NCBI RefSeq assembly: GCF_000241325.1
Contig: NZ_BAEI01000079.1
Span: 1 to 64,000, forward strand
Reading direction: 5' to 3'
Length of the DNA: 64,000 nt
Source of the DNA: Gordonia polyisoprenivorans NBRC 16320 = JCM 10675
GTDB lineage: Bacteria > Actinomycetota > Actinomycetes > Mycobacteriales > Mycobacteriaceae
The number at the start of each line of letters is the position of its first letter. The stretch's first letter is position 1. The translations under genes and the position numbers were made by a program. Of the stretch, positions 43,022-53,599 are shown one piece after another. Under the pieces are notes generated by a model. It did not search any database and was not told the DNA's origin. It saw only the letters and a list, made by a program, of their open reading frames with translations.

Positions 43022-46000
43022 TGGCACGACGATCGAGCGGCCCCACAGTAACGGAGTTACACAGGGCTTGGCTGGAGCTGGTGGATACCGACGGCCCGTT
43101 CATCGCCATTCCTGCGCTCAAGGAGGCTTGGCCGCAGGGCATTCCACCGCTCGCTGACGATTCGCGAGTCGCGCTCGCGGAAGCGAAGCCCGCATTTGAC
43201 AAGGCGTGGGACGCCTGGGACCGGTGGCCAGACGATGAGGCGTCAAGGGCCGCCTATGCTGTCGCGCGAGACGCGTGGGTGCAAGTCGTGCTGCGGGACG
43301 TCTTCGGTTGGGGCGACCTGTGGTGTGTCGCCGCTGCGGCACCCGAGGCGGTAACTGCCGCTCGTGTGCGATCCGCAGAAGGCATCGTCGTCGAGCCGAC
43401 GGCCGTCATGCGGCACGAGGACAACGTGGCGGCGCTCGCGTGGGTCATTGATCCGGTCGACGACCTGCGCGACCTGGTGGGCGACGGGTGGGCAAGCAGC
43501 CCGATCGACCGCATGGAGGCGATGCTGCGACACAGCGGGATTCGCGTCGGTGTGGTGACCGATGGTCGGTGGTGGGCCATCGTCAGCGCTGCACCGGGCA
43601 CCATGACCGCGTCCGGCATCGTCGACGCGCTGACCTGGGTGGAGGAGCCCGCGACACGTAACGCGTTCGCCGCGTTGCTCGCACCGATCCGCCTGATAGG
43701 TGGACGCGAGGATCACCGCCTCCCAGCGCTTTTCGCCGATTCAGTACTCGCGGCCGAGCAGGTGACCGAGGCCCTTGGCGTCCAGGTTCGCAAGGCCGTG
43801 GAGCTTGTTGTCGCTGCCTTCGCCGAGAGCGCGGACGACGCGCATCGTCGCGGGGAGCCCAGCCCATTGCCCGACGACGGCGAGGTCATCTACGACGCAG
43901 TGGTTACTGTGCTCATGCGGGTGGTCTTCTTACTCTTCGCGCAGGAGCGAGGCCTCCTGCCGCAGGGTGACCTTTTCGAGGGGGCGTACGGCCTAATCGG
44001 GCAGCTCGACGTCCTCGACGGCCGGGCACGGGAGGAAGGCGAAGACTCCCTCGATGCGACCCACCTGACTTGGCACCGGCTACTAGCGACCTCCAGGGCG
44101 CTGTATGACGGGGCGTCCTTCGAGGACCTGCGGCTGCCCGCCTACGGCGGCTCGCTCTTCGACGCGGCACGTTTCCCGTTCCTTGACGCCCGCACCGATC
44201 GCGGCACTCTTGCTCTTACGGTGAGCGATCGGGTGATGTGGCGGGTCCTGCACGCAGTCCAGGTCGCGAAGCCAAAAGGCCAGGACGCCCGCCGAATCTC
44301 GTTTCGGGACATCGATGTTGAGCAGATCGGCTACATCTACGAGGGCCTGCTCGGTTACACCTGCCGCCGTGCTGACGAACTGATCGTCGGATTGCTCGGC
44401 ACGGACGGGCAGGAGCCAGAGATCCCGCTCGCCGAGTTGGAGCGACTGGCTGAGCAGCACGTCGGTGAGGCGGCCATCGCCACGGCAGTGCGGGACTGGG
44501 CCAAGGAAGACCAACCGGCCAGCAAGCTACCGTCGGCGGCCAAACTCGCCAAGGCGCTGGCAGCGGGCGACACGGTGGAGGATGCTGAGCGCGCCGTGCG
44601 AGTCGTCGCACCGGACGACGCGGACCTTCGCGAACGCCTGCTGCCATGGATTGGCGCGATCCGCCGCGACCTGCGCGGGCGACCAGTCGTCATACCGCCC
44701 GGCGGCCTTGTCGTGGTGGAGACTCCCTCCCGACGCAACGCGGGCGCACACTACACGCCGCGGTCGCTCGCAGAAGAAGTCGTCGAGCATGCGTTGGCGC
44801 CGCTCGTCTATTCCCCCGGCCCGCATCAGACCGCGGATCGTACTCAGTGGGAACTGATCTCGTCTGATGACATCCTCGACCTGCGCGTCGCCGACATAGC
44901 ATGCGGCTCTGGTGCTTTCCTCGTCGCGGCCGCGCGCTATCTCGCCGCTCGGCTCGTCGAGGTGTGGCACCGTGAGGGGCCTGCCACCATGTCGCCGAGC
45001 GAGTTGGAGACGGCGGCACGACGCAAAGTGGTCGCTCAGTGCCTTTATGGCGCGGACATTAACGCCATGGCGGTTGAGATGTGCAAGCTGTCGCTTTGGC
45101 TGGTATCGCTGGACCGCGACCTGCCGTTCTCCTTCGTCGATGACAAAGTGCTGCACGGCAATTCTCTGCTCGGTGTGACCGATCTGCGGCAGATCGAGGC
45201 GATGCACATCGATCCGCACGCGGTGGAGGCAGAGGGACTATTCGAGGTCAACAAGGCACGGCAGGTCGCTGAGCGGCTCGACGTCGACCACATCGTCGAG
45301 CGAGTGCGACGCAAACGGCGGCAGCTCGCCTCGGAGATCGACGATCGCGACCCGCAACGCACCGCAAACGCCAAGCGGCGACAACTCGCCGAGATCAACC
45401 ACGACCTCGCGCAACTCCGGCACATCGCCGACGGGGTCATCGCGGCTGGATTACGGGTTGGCGGCAAACCAGGGAAAGCTCTCAACGAGGCGTACGACGA
45501 CCTGCGCGTCGCCGCCGGCCGCGCATATCCGAAGTCTGGAGAAGGCGATCCAGCAATGCTTGACGCGCTGATCGCCAAGGGCCTCACGCCCACTGTGCCG
45601 ACCGACTATGAGCGGTGGGAGCCGTTGCACTGGGCACTCGCCGTGCCGGATGTGATGGAGCGTGGAGGCTTCGACGCGATCATCGGGAACCCGCCGTTCC
45701 TGGGCGGCAAAAAGCTGACCGGCGCGATGGGCACCAACCTCCGAGACTGGTTCGTGAACGTGCTCGCGGACGGGACGAAAGGCAGCGCCGATCTGGTCGC
45801 CTACTTCTTCTTGCGTGCGACGAACCTGCTCGCCGGGTCCGGAGACCTGGGGTTGATCGCTACCAATACAGTTGCACAAGGGGATTCACGTGAAATTGGA
45901 CTCGACCGGATGGTGGAGCGGGGCTTCACCATCACTCGCGGAATCCAGAGTCGGTCCTGGCCGGCCAGCAGCGCCAACCTGGAATACGCCGCAGTCTGGG

Positions 46001-47076
46001 GCACACTCGACAATGTCGCCACCGACGCGGCGCTCGTCTGTGACGACGTGCCTACCCGCCGCATATCCACGCTGCTTGAACCGGCCGGTCGGGTTAAAGG
46101 GTCGCCTGCCCGACTCGCGGAGAACGACCGTGTCTCGTTTATTGGCTGCTTCGTACATGGGATGGGGTTTGTGCTCGAGCCCCACCAGGCGAAGCAGTGG
46201 ATCGCGGACGACCCACGCAACGCCGAAGTGGTGTTTCCCTACCTGAACGGCGAGGACCTGAATTCGCGTGCGGACTGTTCTGGGTCTCGCTGGGTCATCG
46301 ACTTCAACGACAAGACTGAGGACGCGGCGAAGCAATATGCGGAGCCCTTTGAGAGACTCCGAACCTTGGTGAAGCCGGAGCGGCAACGTCAAAAGCCTGA
46401 TGGAACCTACGCCTTGCGCAAGCCGCTTCCGGAGCGCTGGTGGCAGTACGCGGATAGACGGCCGGCCATGCGGACGGCGATTGCGGACCTCGACGAAGTA
46501 CTCGTGATTGCGCTCGTCAGCAAGACCGTCATGACGGTGCGTGTCCCCACTGGCCAGGTCTTCAGCCATCTCTTGGGCGTGTTCGCGACCGAGTCGTTCG
46601 CAAACCAGGCCATGCTGTCCTCGTCGCTACACCAGCTCTGGGCTATCACCTACGGATCGACACTCGAGACCCGGGTGCGATACACACCATCCGACGTGTT
46701 CCTGACGTTCCCACGGCCCATGGCTACTGGCGACCTCGACCGGATCGGCAAGTCGTTGGACACCGAGCGTCGCGAGATGATGCTGCGCCGCGATCTCGGA
46801 CTCACCAAGATCTACAACCTGGTGAATGACCCTGACATTACTGACTCTTCGGATGCCGATGTCGCGCGGTTACGGCAGATTCATGTCGAGCTGGACGAAT
46901 CGGTGATGGCCGCATACGGCTGGGATGATGTGGCGCTCGATCACGGCTTCCACACCTACCGGCAGATGACCCGGTGGACCGTCTCCCCTGCGGCACGGGT
47001 CGAGATCTTGGACCAGCTCTTGGAGGAGAACCATCGGCGAGCCGCGCTCGAGAAGGAAGTAGGTGACGACGAATGA
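43021..47076 (+). CDS. drmMI: DrmMI, N6-adenine DNA methyltransferase of DISARM
   Basis: 1351 aa. SAM-binding motif I ADIACGSGAF near residue 625 and catalytic motif IV NPPF near residue 890, the signature of N6-adenine (gamma-class) methylases. A helical insertion (about 740-830) and a C-terminal target-recognition region follow. The ~600-residue N-terminal part is typical of the large PglX/DrmMI group. Start is the ATG at 43021 or the GTG just before it, inside the drmD stop. In class 1 DISARM this enzyme marks host DNA. Its stop overlaps drmA by ATGA. Confidence 0.92.
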   Translation: MARRSSGPTVTELHRAWLELVDTDGPFIAIPALKEAWPQGIPPLADDSRVALAEAKPAFDKAWDAWDRWPDDEASRAAYAVARDAWVQVVLRDVFGWGDLWCVAAAAPEAVTAARVRSAEGIVVEPTAVMRHEDNVAALAWVIDPVDDLRDLVGDGWASSPIDRMEAMLRHSGIRVGVVTDGRWWAIVSAAPGTMTASGIVDALTWVEEPATRNAFAALLAPIRLIGGREDHRLPALFADSVLAAEQVTEALGVQVRKAVELVVAAFAESADDAHRRGEPSPLPDDGEVIYDAVVTVLMRVVFLLFAQERGLLPQGDLFEGAYGLIGQLDVLDGRAREEGEDSLDATHLTWHRLLATSRALYDGASFEDLRLPAYGGSLFDAARFPFLDARTDRGTLALTVSDRVMWRVLHAVQVAKPKGQDARRISFRDIDVEQIGYIYEGLLGYTCRRADELIVGLLGTDGQEPEIPLAELERLAEQHVGEAAIATAVRDWAKEDQPASKLPSAAKLAKALAAGDTVEDAERAVRVVAPDDADLRERLLPWIGAIRRDLRGRPVVIPPGGLVVVETPSRRNAGAHYTPRSLAEEVVEHALAPLVYSPGPHQTADRTQWELISSDDILDLRVADIACGSGAFLVAAARYLAARLVEVWHREGPATMSPSELETAARRKVVAQCLYGADINAMAVEMCKLSLWLVSLDRDLPFSFVDDKVLHGNSLLGVTDLRQIEAMHIDPHAVEAEGLFEVNKARQVAERLDVDHIVERVRRKRRQLASEIDDRDPQRTANAKRRQLAEINHDLAQLRHIADGVIAAGLRVGGKPGKALNEAYDDLRVAAGRAYPKSGEGDPAMLDALIAKGLTPTVPTDYERWEPLHWALAVPDVMERGGFDAIIGNPPFLGGKKLTGAMGTNLRDWFVNVLADGTKGSADLVAYFFLRATNLLAGSGDLGLIATNTVAQGDSREIGLDRMVERGFTITRGIQSRSWPASSANLEYAAVWGTLDNVATDAALVCDDVPTRRISTLLEPAGRVKGSPARLAENDRVSFIGCFVHGMGFVLEPHQAKQWIADDPRNAEVVFPYLNGEDLNSRADCSGSRWVIDFNDKTEDAAKQYAEPFERLRTLVKPERQRQKPDGTYALRKPLPERWWQYADRRPAMRTAIADLDEVLVIALVSKTVMTVRVPTGQVFSHLLGVFATESFANQAMLSSSLHQLWAITYGSTLETRVRYTPSDVFLTFPRPMATGDLDRIGKSLDTERREMMLRRDLGLTKIYNLVNDPDITDSSDADVARLRQIHVELDESVMAAYGWDDVALDHGFHTYRQMTRWTVSPAARVEILDQLLEENHRRAALEKEVGDDE

Positions 47077-50000
47077 CGGCCACAACGCCAGGTCGCGCGA
47101 ACCCACCGTACGAGCTGACGCATCAGCCGGACGGCACCTCGTGGACCGCACGGGAGAACCTCGCCGACATCCTCACCCGGGAGCTGCTCGGGCCGGACAG
47201 CGGAGACGAGGAAGTGCTCGACGTCCCGCCGGACTCGAGGTATCTCATCGGCCGCATCGCGCCGGTGCGGCTGACCGACGAACCTGAAGTGCCATCTGTG
47301 GATGATGACGACGCCGACAGCACCGTCGACCTCGGCGACGACCTCGACGCGCTGGAGAGCCGTGGCGTGCCGATGACCACCGTCGACGACAGCACGATCG
47401 ACGCCGACGAAGACAATGGCGGCGATCGCGACGACGAGCCAGTCAAACGCGGGCTGATGATCCCCGCGTCCATGGGGTTGCGCTTCCAAATCCCCTGCGA
47501 CCTGGCCAGTTTCACCATCAGGGCGTCCTGGGGTGTCTACAACCCCGAAGCCACCGGCGAAGTCACGGCAGCCGGGCGCGCCATCCGCCGCTTCCGCCGC
47601 ACACCTGTCGACATATCGAAAACGATTGCGGTCGCGGACCTTACATCCGGCACAACTCACGAGGTGACGCTCGATCACGACGTCAAGCTCCGTATTGACA
47701 CCTATCGGGACGACGCGCTCAACCGACTACTTGTCGAGGTGGCACTCTGCAACGACCAGGAGACGCCGCGGAAGATTCCGGTAAATGCCTGGCTCTTCCA
47801 GACACAGCTCTACGTCGAGGCTGGTGGCGCGGCCGTCTTCCTGCCCGTGTATGACGTCACCGTCGACGAACGCCTGGAGCCTGATACCGAGCTCAGCCGA
47901 CTCAATCTGCAATATCGCGACCGGTTGGAGTTTGCGATCGGCCGCACCTGCTCCGCCGACTGGACCGTCCGCGCCGGAGAGCGCCGGGCGACCCAGGTGC
48001 GCACCACCTGGCTCCCAACGTCCGAAACTCCGCAGACCCGCGCAGTCGAAGTCGAGGACGCAGTCCTCGATATGACCAAGCTCGCCGATGCGACTACGGC
48101 AAACCTGCGAGCCGGACTCGCGCCGATCGTCACGGCATACGGCGGCTGGCTCGATGAGCGCGAAATTCAGGCGAAGGCGCTGCCTGCGCACCTACGGGAC
48201 GAAGCACTCGACGCGGTCAGCGAAGCCCGCAGGGTGCACAAACAGCTCGCCGACGGTGTCAACTTCTTGCTTGACAACGAGGAAGCAGTGCGCTGCTTCG
48301 GCTTCATGAACAAAGTGATGGCGGAGCAGCGCATCCATACCCAGATTGCAGAAGCTCGAGTCAAAAACCCGACGCTGAGTGTCAATGCGGCACGGCAGCA
48401 GGTACTCGAAAATGGGCCAAAGGCACACTCCTGGCGCACCTTCCAGCTCGCGTTCGTGCTCATGCAAATCCGGGGACTGTGCGAGCCATCGACGCCGCGC
48501 CGCGCCGGCGATCTGGCTAAGGTCGAGCTGCTCTTCTTTCCCACCGGTGGTGGCAAGACCGAGGCCTATCTCGGCCTCGCCGCGTTCACGTTCGCGATCC
48601 GCCGCCGGCAGGGGCTGCTCGACACACCGGACGGGCTACTTGACGGCTCGGCCGGGGTAGCCGTGCTGATGCGGTATACGTTGCGGTTGCTCACCGCCCA
48701 GCAGTTCCAGCGTGCCACCACCCTGATGTGTGCAGCCGAACTGGCGCGCTGCGATCGCCCCGACCTATGGGGTGAACAACCATTCCGGATCGGGCTGTGG
48801 GTCGGCACGAACGTTTCGCCTAAACGGGTCGACGAGGCTGCCGCCGAACTCAAGCGAGTCAACGAGGGACGTGGACACCGTCTAACGGTGCTGCAGATCC
48901 AGCGGTGCCCCTGGTGCGGCACACCTATCACTCCGGCGTCGGTGCGCATCGAAGACACCTTGCGCCGGGTCCAAGTTTTCTGCGGGGATGATCGAGCCGG
49001 CTGTCCTTTCGCCGACGGCGGCGCCGTCGACGGCGGACTCCCTGTGCTCACCGTCGATGAGGAGATCTATCGCCTGGTCCCAGATTTCGTGATCGCTACC
49101 GTCGACAAGTTCGCCCGCCTCGCCCGCGAAGGTGAGGCCGCATCGCTCTTCGGTTATGTGTCGCGGCGCTGCGACCGGCACGGCTACGTCCACACCGACT
49201 ACCGTCAGTGCGACATCAAGGACGGCAGCAAGCACCCGTCCAAAGGGCGCCACCCTGCAGCGGCCGTCCACCCGGCAACTCGCCTGCGGCCACCGGACCT
49301 GATCATTCAGGACGAGTTGCACCTGATCACCGGGGCGCTCGGCACCACGGTCGGTCTCTTCGAGGTCTCCATTGACGCACTGACGACCTGGCACACCCCG
49401 GACGGAGCGGTCGCCAAACCGCTGATCGTCGCCTCGTCAGCAACCGTCCGCAACGCCGCGGACCAGGTGCGCGGGCTGTATGGCCGCGGAGTCACTGTGT
49501 TCCCACCACAAGTCATCGACGCCGGAGAAACCTTCTTCTCCACGGAGGTTCGGCCCTCCGCTGACGCACCGGGGCGACGTTACATCGGCATCAGCACTAC
49601 CGGCGTGCGCCTCACCAACGCCGAGATCCAGGTCGCGCAGGTGCTGATGGCGGGTGCCCAGGAACTCATCGATTCCGACGGCGACGCCGCCGACCCCTAT
49701 ATGACGCTCGTCGGCTATTTCAACGCCACCCGAGAGCTGGCGGGCATGTCCCGATACATGCAGGACGATATCCAGACTGCACTGTCGAAAGGGCGGCCCG
49801 GATCCGCGCTACCCAGGCGCGTCGGGACGGAATACGGCTCCCTCAACCTGGATGAACTCACCTCCCGCGTCTCAAGCGCCGACATCACCCGCACGCTCGA
49901 CGACATGGCTACGCCGTTCGACCCCGCATTCGACTCGACGCTCGCCCGCAAACGCCGCCGAGAGGCACTGGCCCGCCACGAAAAGGTGCCGAACCGGAAG

Positions 50001-50789
50001 ATCAACCCCTATGACGTCATCCTCGCAACCTCCATGCTGCAGGTTGGCGTCGACGTCACCCGGCTTGGCCTGATGCTGCTGGTCGGCCAACCCAAGAACA
50101 CCGCCGAATACATTCAGGCATCATCTCGCGTCGGACGAAATCCACAGAAGCCGGGACTCGTTGTTACACTTGGCAACTGGGCGCGCCCTCGAGACCTGGC
50201 GCACTACGAGCAGTTCCGGCATTACCACGAGACCTTCTACGCCCAGGTCGAGCCACTGTCGGTGACACCATTCTCCGTGACGTCCATGGAGCGCGGTCTC
50301 GACGGGGTCCTGGTCAGCGCCGCCCGGGTATTGCAGGCCGCCACCGCCAATGGGCTGTCTCCGGAGAAGAGCGCTGGACGGGTTGCAGCGGAACGGCCGT
50401 TCCTTGAGCAACTGATCGAGGCGCTGGTCGCTCGCGTCCGGCGGGCATCAGACGAGCCATCTGCCGACCGCGCTCGGGTACGGCTACTCAACCGGCTGGA
50501 CCAGTGGGACAAGCGCCGCACCACGCTCATCGACCAACAACTCTCACTCGCATACGAACGCATCGCGGACACCAGCCAGTTTGGCACTCTCATCCGCAGC
50601 GCCGAAGAGACGCGGTCACGCAGCGACGCGAACGACGGGGCACCCTTCATCGTCGCCAACTCGATGCGCGAAGTGCAGCCCGAGATCAACCTGCTGGTCA
50701 GCCCGATCAAGGAGAACCTGTACTACAAGCCGCCTGTCACCGCACCGACCTGGGCGGCCCAAGTGAACACGGGAGCCAACGATGACTGA
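47073..50789 (+). CDS. drmA: DrmA, helicase-like protein of DISARM
   Basis: 1238 aa. Walker A PTGGGKTEAY (490-499), Walker B-like QDELHLITGALG (Asp747, Glu748), and a C lobe with GVDVTRLGL near 991 and SSRVGRNPQKPG near 1015. A CxxC pair (CPWCGTP) near residue 612 and a Cys further on suggest a small zinc ribbon between the lobes. DrmA works with DrmB as the DNA-binding core of DISARM. ATGA junction with drmMI and an 8-bp overlap with drmB. Confidence 0.93.
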   Translation: MTATTPGRANPPYELTHQPDGTSWTARENLADILTRELLGPDSGDEEVLDVPPDSRYLIGRIAPVRLTDEPEVPSVDDDDADSTVDLGDDLDALESRGVPMTTVDDSTIDADEDNGGDRDDEPVKRGLMIPASMGLRFQIPCDLASFTIRASWGVYNPEATGEVTAAGRAIRRFRRTPVDISKTIAVADLTSGTTHEVTLDHDVKLRIDTYRDDALNRLLVEVALCNDQETPRKIPVNAWLFQTQLYVEAGGAAVFLPVYDVTVDERLEPDTELSRLNLQYRDRLEFAIGRTCSADWTVRAGERRATQVRTTWLPTSETPQTRAVEVEDAVLDMTKLADATTANLRAGLAPIVTAYGGWLDEREIQAKALPAHLRDEALDAVSEARRVHKQLADGVNFLLDNEEAVRCFGFMNKVMAEQRIHTQIAEARVKNPTLSVNAARQQVLENGPKAHSWRTFQLAFVLMQIRGLCEPSTPRRAGDLAKVELLFFPTGGGKTEAYLGLAAFTFAIRRRQGLLDTPDGLLDGSAGVAVLMRYTLRLLTAQQFQRATTLMCAAELARCDRPDLWGEQPFRIGLWVGTNVSPKRVDEAAAELKRVNEGRGHRLTVLQIQRCPWCGTPITPASVRIEDTLRRVQVFCGDDRAGCPFADGGAVDGGLPVLTVDEEIYRLVPDFVIATVDKFARLAREGEAASLFGYVSRRCDRHGYVHTDYRQCDIKDGSKHPSKGRHPAAAVHPATRLRPPDLIIQDELHLITGALGTTVGLFEVSIDALTTWHTPDGAVAKPLIVASSATVRNAADQVRGLYGRGVTVFPPQVIDAGETFFSTEVRPSADAPGRRYIGISTTGVRLTNAEIQVAQVLMAGAQELIDSDGDAADPYMTLVGYFNATRELAGMSRYMQDDIQTALSKGRPGSALPRRVGTEYGSLNLDELTSRVSSADITRTLDDMATPFDPAFDSTLARKRRREALARHEKVPNRKINPYDVILATSMLQVGVDVTRLGLMLLVGQPKNTAEYIQASSRVGRNPQKPGLVVTLGNWARPRDLAHYEQFRHYHETFYAQVEPLSVTPFSVTSMERGLDGVLVSAARVLQAATANGLSPEKSAGRVAAERPFLEQLIEALVARVRRASDEPSADRARVRLLNRLDQWDKRRTTLIDQQLSLAYERIADTSQFGTLIRSAEETRSRSDANDGAPFIVANSMREVQPEINLLVSPIKENLYYKPPVTAPTWAAQVNTGANDD

Positions 50790-52821
50790 CTCGTCCGGCG
50801 TGATGTACGACGCGACCCGACCTCTGGACCCGATGGGCGACGCCGAAACTCTCGAAAAGGACGGCGCGCGAAAGAACTTCGCCAAGGTAGGTTCCGCCCG
50901 GCCGTCATCATTGCTCTACACCTATGGCCCTGGCTCGATCATGGATTTGCCGCACTTCACGGTCATGCCGTCCGGGTTGGACGACTGGGATCGCGTCTGG
51001 AAGAGACGTGGAGGTATCCCGACCGTGCATGCTCCTCGCCTACTCGAAGTGGTCCGCGTGATGCTCGGCTCGCAGGTGGGCGAGTTGCGGCCCTTCCCGT
51101 GGGAACCGAAGCCGACGATCTTCTCTCAAGGGGGCCGCGATCTCGGTGTGCCTGCCCGTGTCTTCCCACAATGGATGCGCTGCACGGGTTGCGACCGGCT
51201 GGCACCTATCAGCGTCTTCGATTACACCAATACCAAACCTTTTCGCACTGACGAGGCGATTTTCGAGCACTCTCCGTGCCACGGTCGTCGTGGTCGTATC
51301 GCGAAGAAGGGCTCGACCCGCCGGCCCGTCGTGCCTGCGCGCTACCTGCTGGCGTGTGTGAACGGCCATCTTGACGAGTTTCCCTACGACTGGTGGGTGC
51401 ATGAGGGCAGCCCGTGCTCTAAAGCGGACGTCCCGGTGCTCAAGATGCGTGAGCGCGCAGGCGGCAAGGGGGCGAGCGCCGTCATCGTTTGCGAGTCCTG
51501 CAACGCCACCCGTCCGATGAACGAAGCCCAGGGCGTCGCCGGCCGAGCGAAACTTCCCCAATGCCGTGGGCGACTACCGCATCTCGATGGATTTGCCGGT
51601 GGCAGCTGCACCGCCGAACCACGTCTCATGCTGGTCGGTGCATCGAACCTGTGGTTCCCGGCGACGCTGTCGATCATCGATATGCCCCGCCTGGACCCGA
51701 AGGAACGGCTCGCCGACGAGGCCGATCGGATCCGAGTAGCGCTTGGGGATGACCTAGCTGCGTTCGCCGGTCAGATCTCTGTCATACGCGCACTGCTCAA
51801 AGCGCGCCAAGTTCACAACGACGATTGGTCCGACAGCCAGTTGCGGGAGCTCATCGACGCGGCGCTTAGGCCACCGATGAGCGAAGACCAGCGCCAAGAG
51901 AAGAAAGAACGCTGGGACCCGATCGACCTGCTCGTGCCGGAATGGCGCTATCTGCAACGAGATCCGGCGTCGGATTTCCATACCGACGAACGCAGTGGGT
52001 TGACGCTATCGCCTCGTACGGTCGCGAACGACATGCCAGCCGGCGTATCTCGAGTCCTAGCGGTCGACCGGTTGCGGAAGGTCAACGCCGTCGTTGGCTT
52101 CACCCGCATCGACGAATTGGACCGCGTCAATGACGTGACCAATCGACTTGTCTCGCTGACCCGGACCGACCGCCCGAAATGGACCGTCGCCACCGAGGAC
52201 CGCGGCGAGGGAGTTTTCCTTCAACTGGACGAGGACTCGGTGCGAGCCTGGGAGGATCGGGTCGCGTCAAGCGAGCTGTGGGCTTCCCATAAGGCCGCGC
52301 ACCGACGAAACTTCGAGCGTCGATTCTCTGAAACCGCTGAGGTCGTCAACCCAGAAGAACGGATGCGGCCACCGCGGTATTGGCTGCTGCACACCCTCGC
52401 CCACTTGCTCATCCGAGAGATGGCGATGGATTCCGGCTATGGGGCTGCCAGTTTGAGCGAGCGCATCTACGCGTGGCGCGGCGACGGCGCTCGGCCGGCC
52501 GCGGCCGGAATACTGATCTGCACAACGGCCTCCGACAGCGACGGCACACTCGGCGGGCTTGTGCGGCTGAGCGAGGCTGACCTGCTGGCCGCTATCGTCC
52601 GTGGGGCGCTGCATCGGGCAGGGCGTTGTTCCTCGGACCCGGTATGCGCTGTCCGCACTCCACACGATCCCGAAGACTTCCTACATGGCGCCGCATGCCA
52701 CTGCTGCGTGATGGCCTCCGAAACATCGTGTGAGCGAGCCAACCGCTTCCTTGACCGGCGATTCCTGCTGGCTCTGCCTGGGAGTGATCTCGGTTTCTTC
52801 GGCAAGCCCGATGACTGGTGA
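50782..52821 (+). CDS. drmB: DrmB (DUF1998) protein of DISARM
   Basis: 679 aa, DUF1998 family. CxxC pairs (CTGC near residue 134, CESC near 237) and the C-terminal part HTLAHLLIREMAMDSGYGAA, then GILICTTASDSDGTLGGLV and a Cys cluster (HGAACHCCVMASETSC) are the family hallmarks. DrmB forms a complex with DrmA that loads on phage DNA ends. The N-terminus (SSLLYTYGPGSIMDLP) is also typical. Overlaps drmA by 8 bp and drmC by 11 bp. Confidence 0.93.
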   Translation: MTDSSGVMYDATRPLDPMGDAETLEKDGARKNFAKVGSARPSSLLYTYGPGSIMDLPHFTVMPSGLDDWDRVWKRRGGIPTVHAPRLLEVVRVMLGSQVGELRPFPWEPKPTIFSQGGRDLGVPARVFPQWMRCTGCDRLAPISVFDYTNTKPFRTDEAIFEHSPCHGRRGRIAKKGSTRRPVVPARYLLACVNGHLDEFPYDWWVHEGSPCSKADVPVLKMRERAGGKGASAVIVCESCNATRPMNEAQGVAGRAKLPQCRGRLPHLDGFAGGSCTAEPRLMLVGASNLWFPATLSIIDMPRLDPKERLADEADRIRVALGDDLAAFAGQISVIRALLKARQVHNDDWSDSQLRELIDAALRPPMSEDQRQEKKERWDPIDLLVPEWRYLQRDPASDFHTDERSGLTLSPRTVANDMPAGVSRVLAVDRLRKVNAVVGFTRIDELDRVNDVTNRLVSLTRTDRPKWTVATEDRGEGVFLQLDEDSVRAWEDRVASSELWASHKAAHRRNFERRFSETAEVVNPEERMRPPRYWLLHTLAHLLIREMAMDSGYGAASLSERIYAWRGDGARPAAAGILICTTASDSDGTLGGLVRLSEADLLAAIVRGALHRAGRCSSDPVCAVRTPHDPEDFLHGAACHCCVMASETSCERANRFLDRRFLLALPGSDLGFFGKPDDW

Positions 52822-53557
52822 GGCAGTGGCCTGTCGCGAGCTGGCGACCTACCTCACCGGCAGCGAGGCAAAGGAGCTCGCCGATCGGATCGGTGACGGT
52901 GAGACGCTCAGCAGTGCCATATCCGTTATCGGTTCAGCACGCCGCACACGCGTGCGTGAACTATTGCGCGCGGCCGGCCTGGGGCCTTCGTCCATCTCGC
53001 TGAGCGTCGCCGTGCTGCGCTCCATCGAGGGCTCCCACGACCGACGTACGTCGATCACCCCGGTGTGGACTGCACCGGACAACCTCGCACAGCACGGTCA
53101 GCTAACCGCATCGGTCCACCATTACGTGACGCGGGCCCGTGAATCCGTCGTTTGCTCAACGTTCAACTTCCAGCGATCGTCGGCGCTCTGGGAAGCGCTG
53201 GCCGCCACAGCGAAGCGGACCGAGGTTGATGTCCGGATCTACATGGACACCGACGCCGCAGACTCGAATCCCGCCGCATGGAAGCCAACGACACAACAGG
53301 TCGCGGATGAGATGGGCGGCGCAATCGTGTTGAGAACAAAGCGAATCGATGACTCTCTGGTGCGCAATCATGCGAAGTTCATTTCGGTCGACCACCAATT
53401 TCTCGTGGTTACTAGCGCGAACTTCTCCAAAAGCGCGGAACGACACAACGTCGAACTAGGACTGGTCATTGAGAATCCGATCCTGGCTGAGATGGTCGAG
53501 CGGCAGATGCACACTCTCGATTCGGACCTATTCGAGGTGGTGCGGTCTCAGCGCTGA
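52811..53557 (+). CDS. drmC: DrmC, PLD-like nuclease of DISARM
   Basis: 248 aa from the ATG at 52811, inside the end of drmB. One HKD motif: HAKF (His187, Lys189) followed by VTSANFSKSAERHNVELG, so it must dimerise to make a full PLD active site. An N-terminal helical region (about 1-85) resembles that of other DrmC proteins. PLD-type DrmC is the accessory nuclease in both DISARM classes and was reported as dispensable in some tests. It closes the operon and is convergent with the DUF3427-type helicase gene. Confidence 0.9.
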   Translation: MTGEAVACRELATYLTGSEAKELADRIGDGETLSSAISVIGSARRTRVRELLRAAGLGPSSISLSVAVLRSIEGSHDRRTSITPVWTAPDNLAQHGQLTASVHHYVTRARESVVCSTFNFQRSSALWEALAATAKRTEVDVRIYMDTDAADSNPAAWKPTTQQVADEMGGAIVLRTKRIDDSLVRNHAKFISVDHQFLVVTSANFSKSAERHNVELGLVIENPILAEMVERQMHTLDSDLFEVVRSQR

Positions 53558-53599
53558 CGCTGCAAGACGCCCGCTTAGTTTAGTTCTAATGGGAAAAAC

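Noticed and set aside
53558..53599. Terminator between drmC and the convergent helicase
   Set aside because: No stem of useful length is visible in the 42-bp gap.
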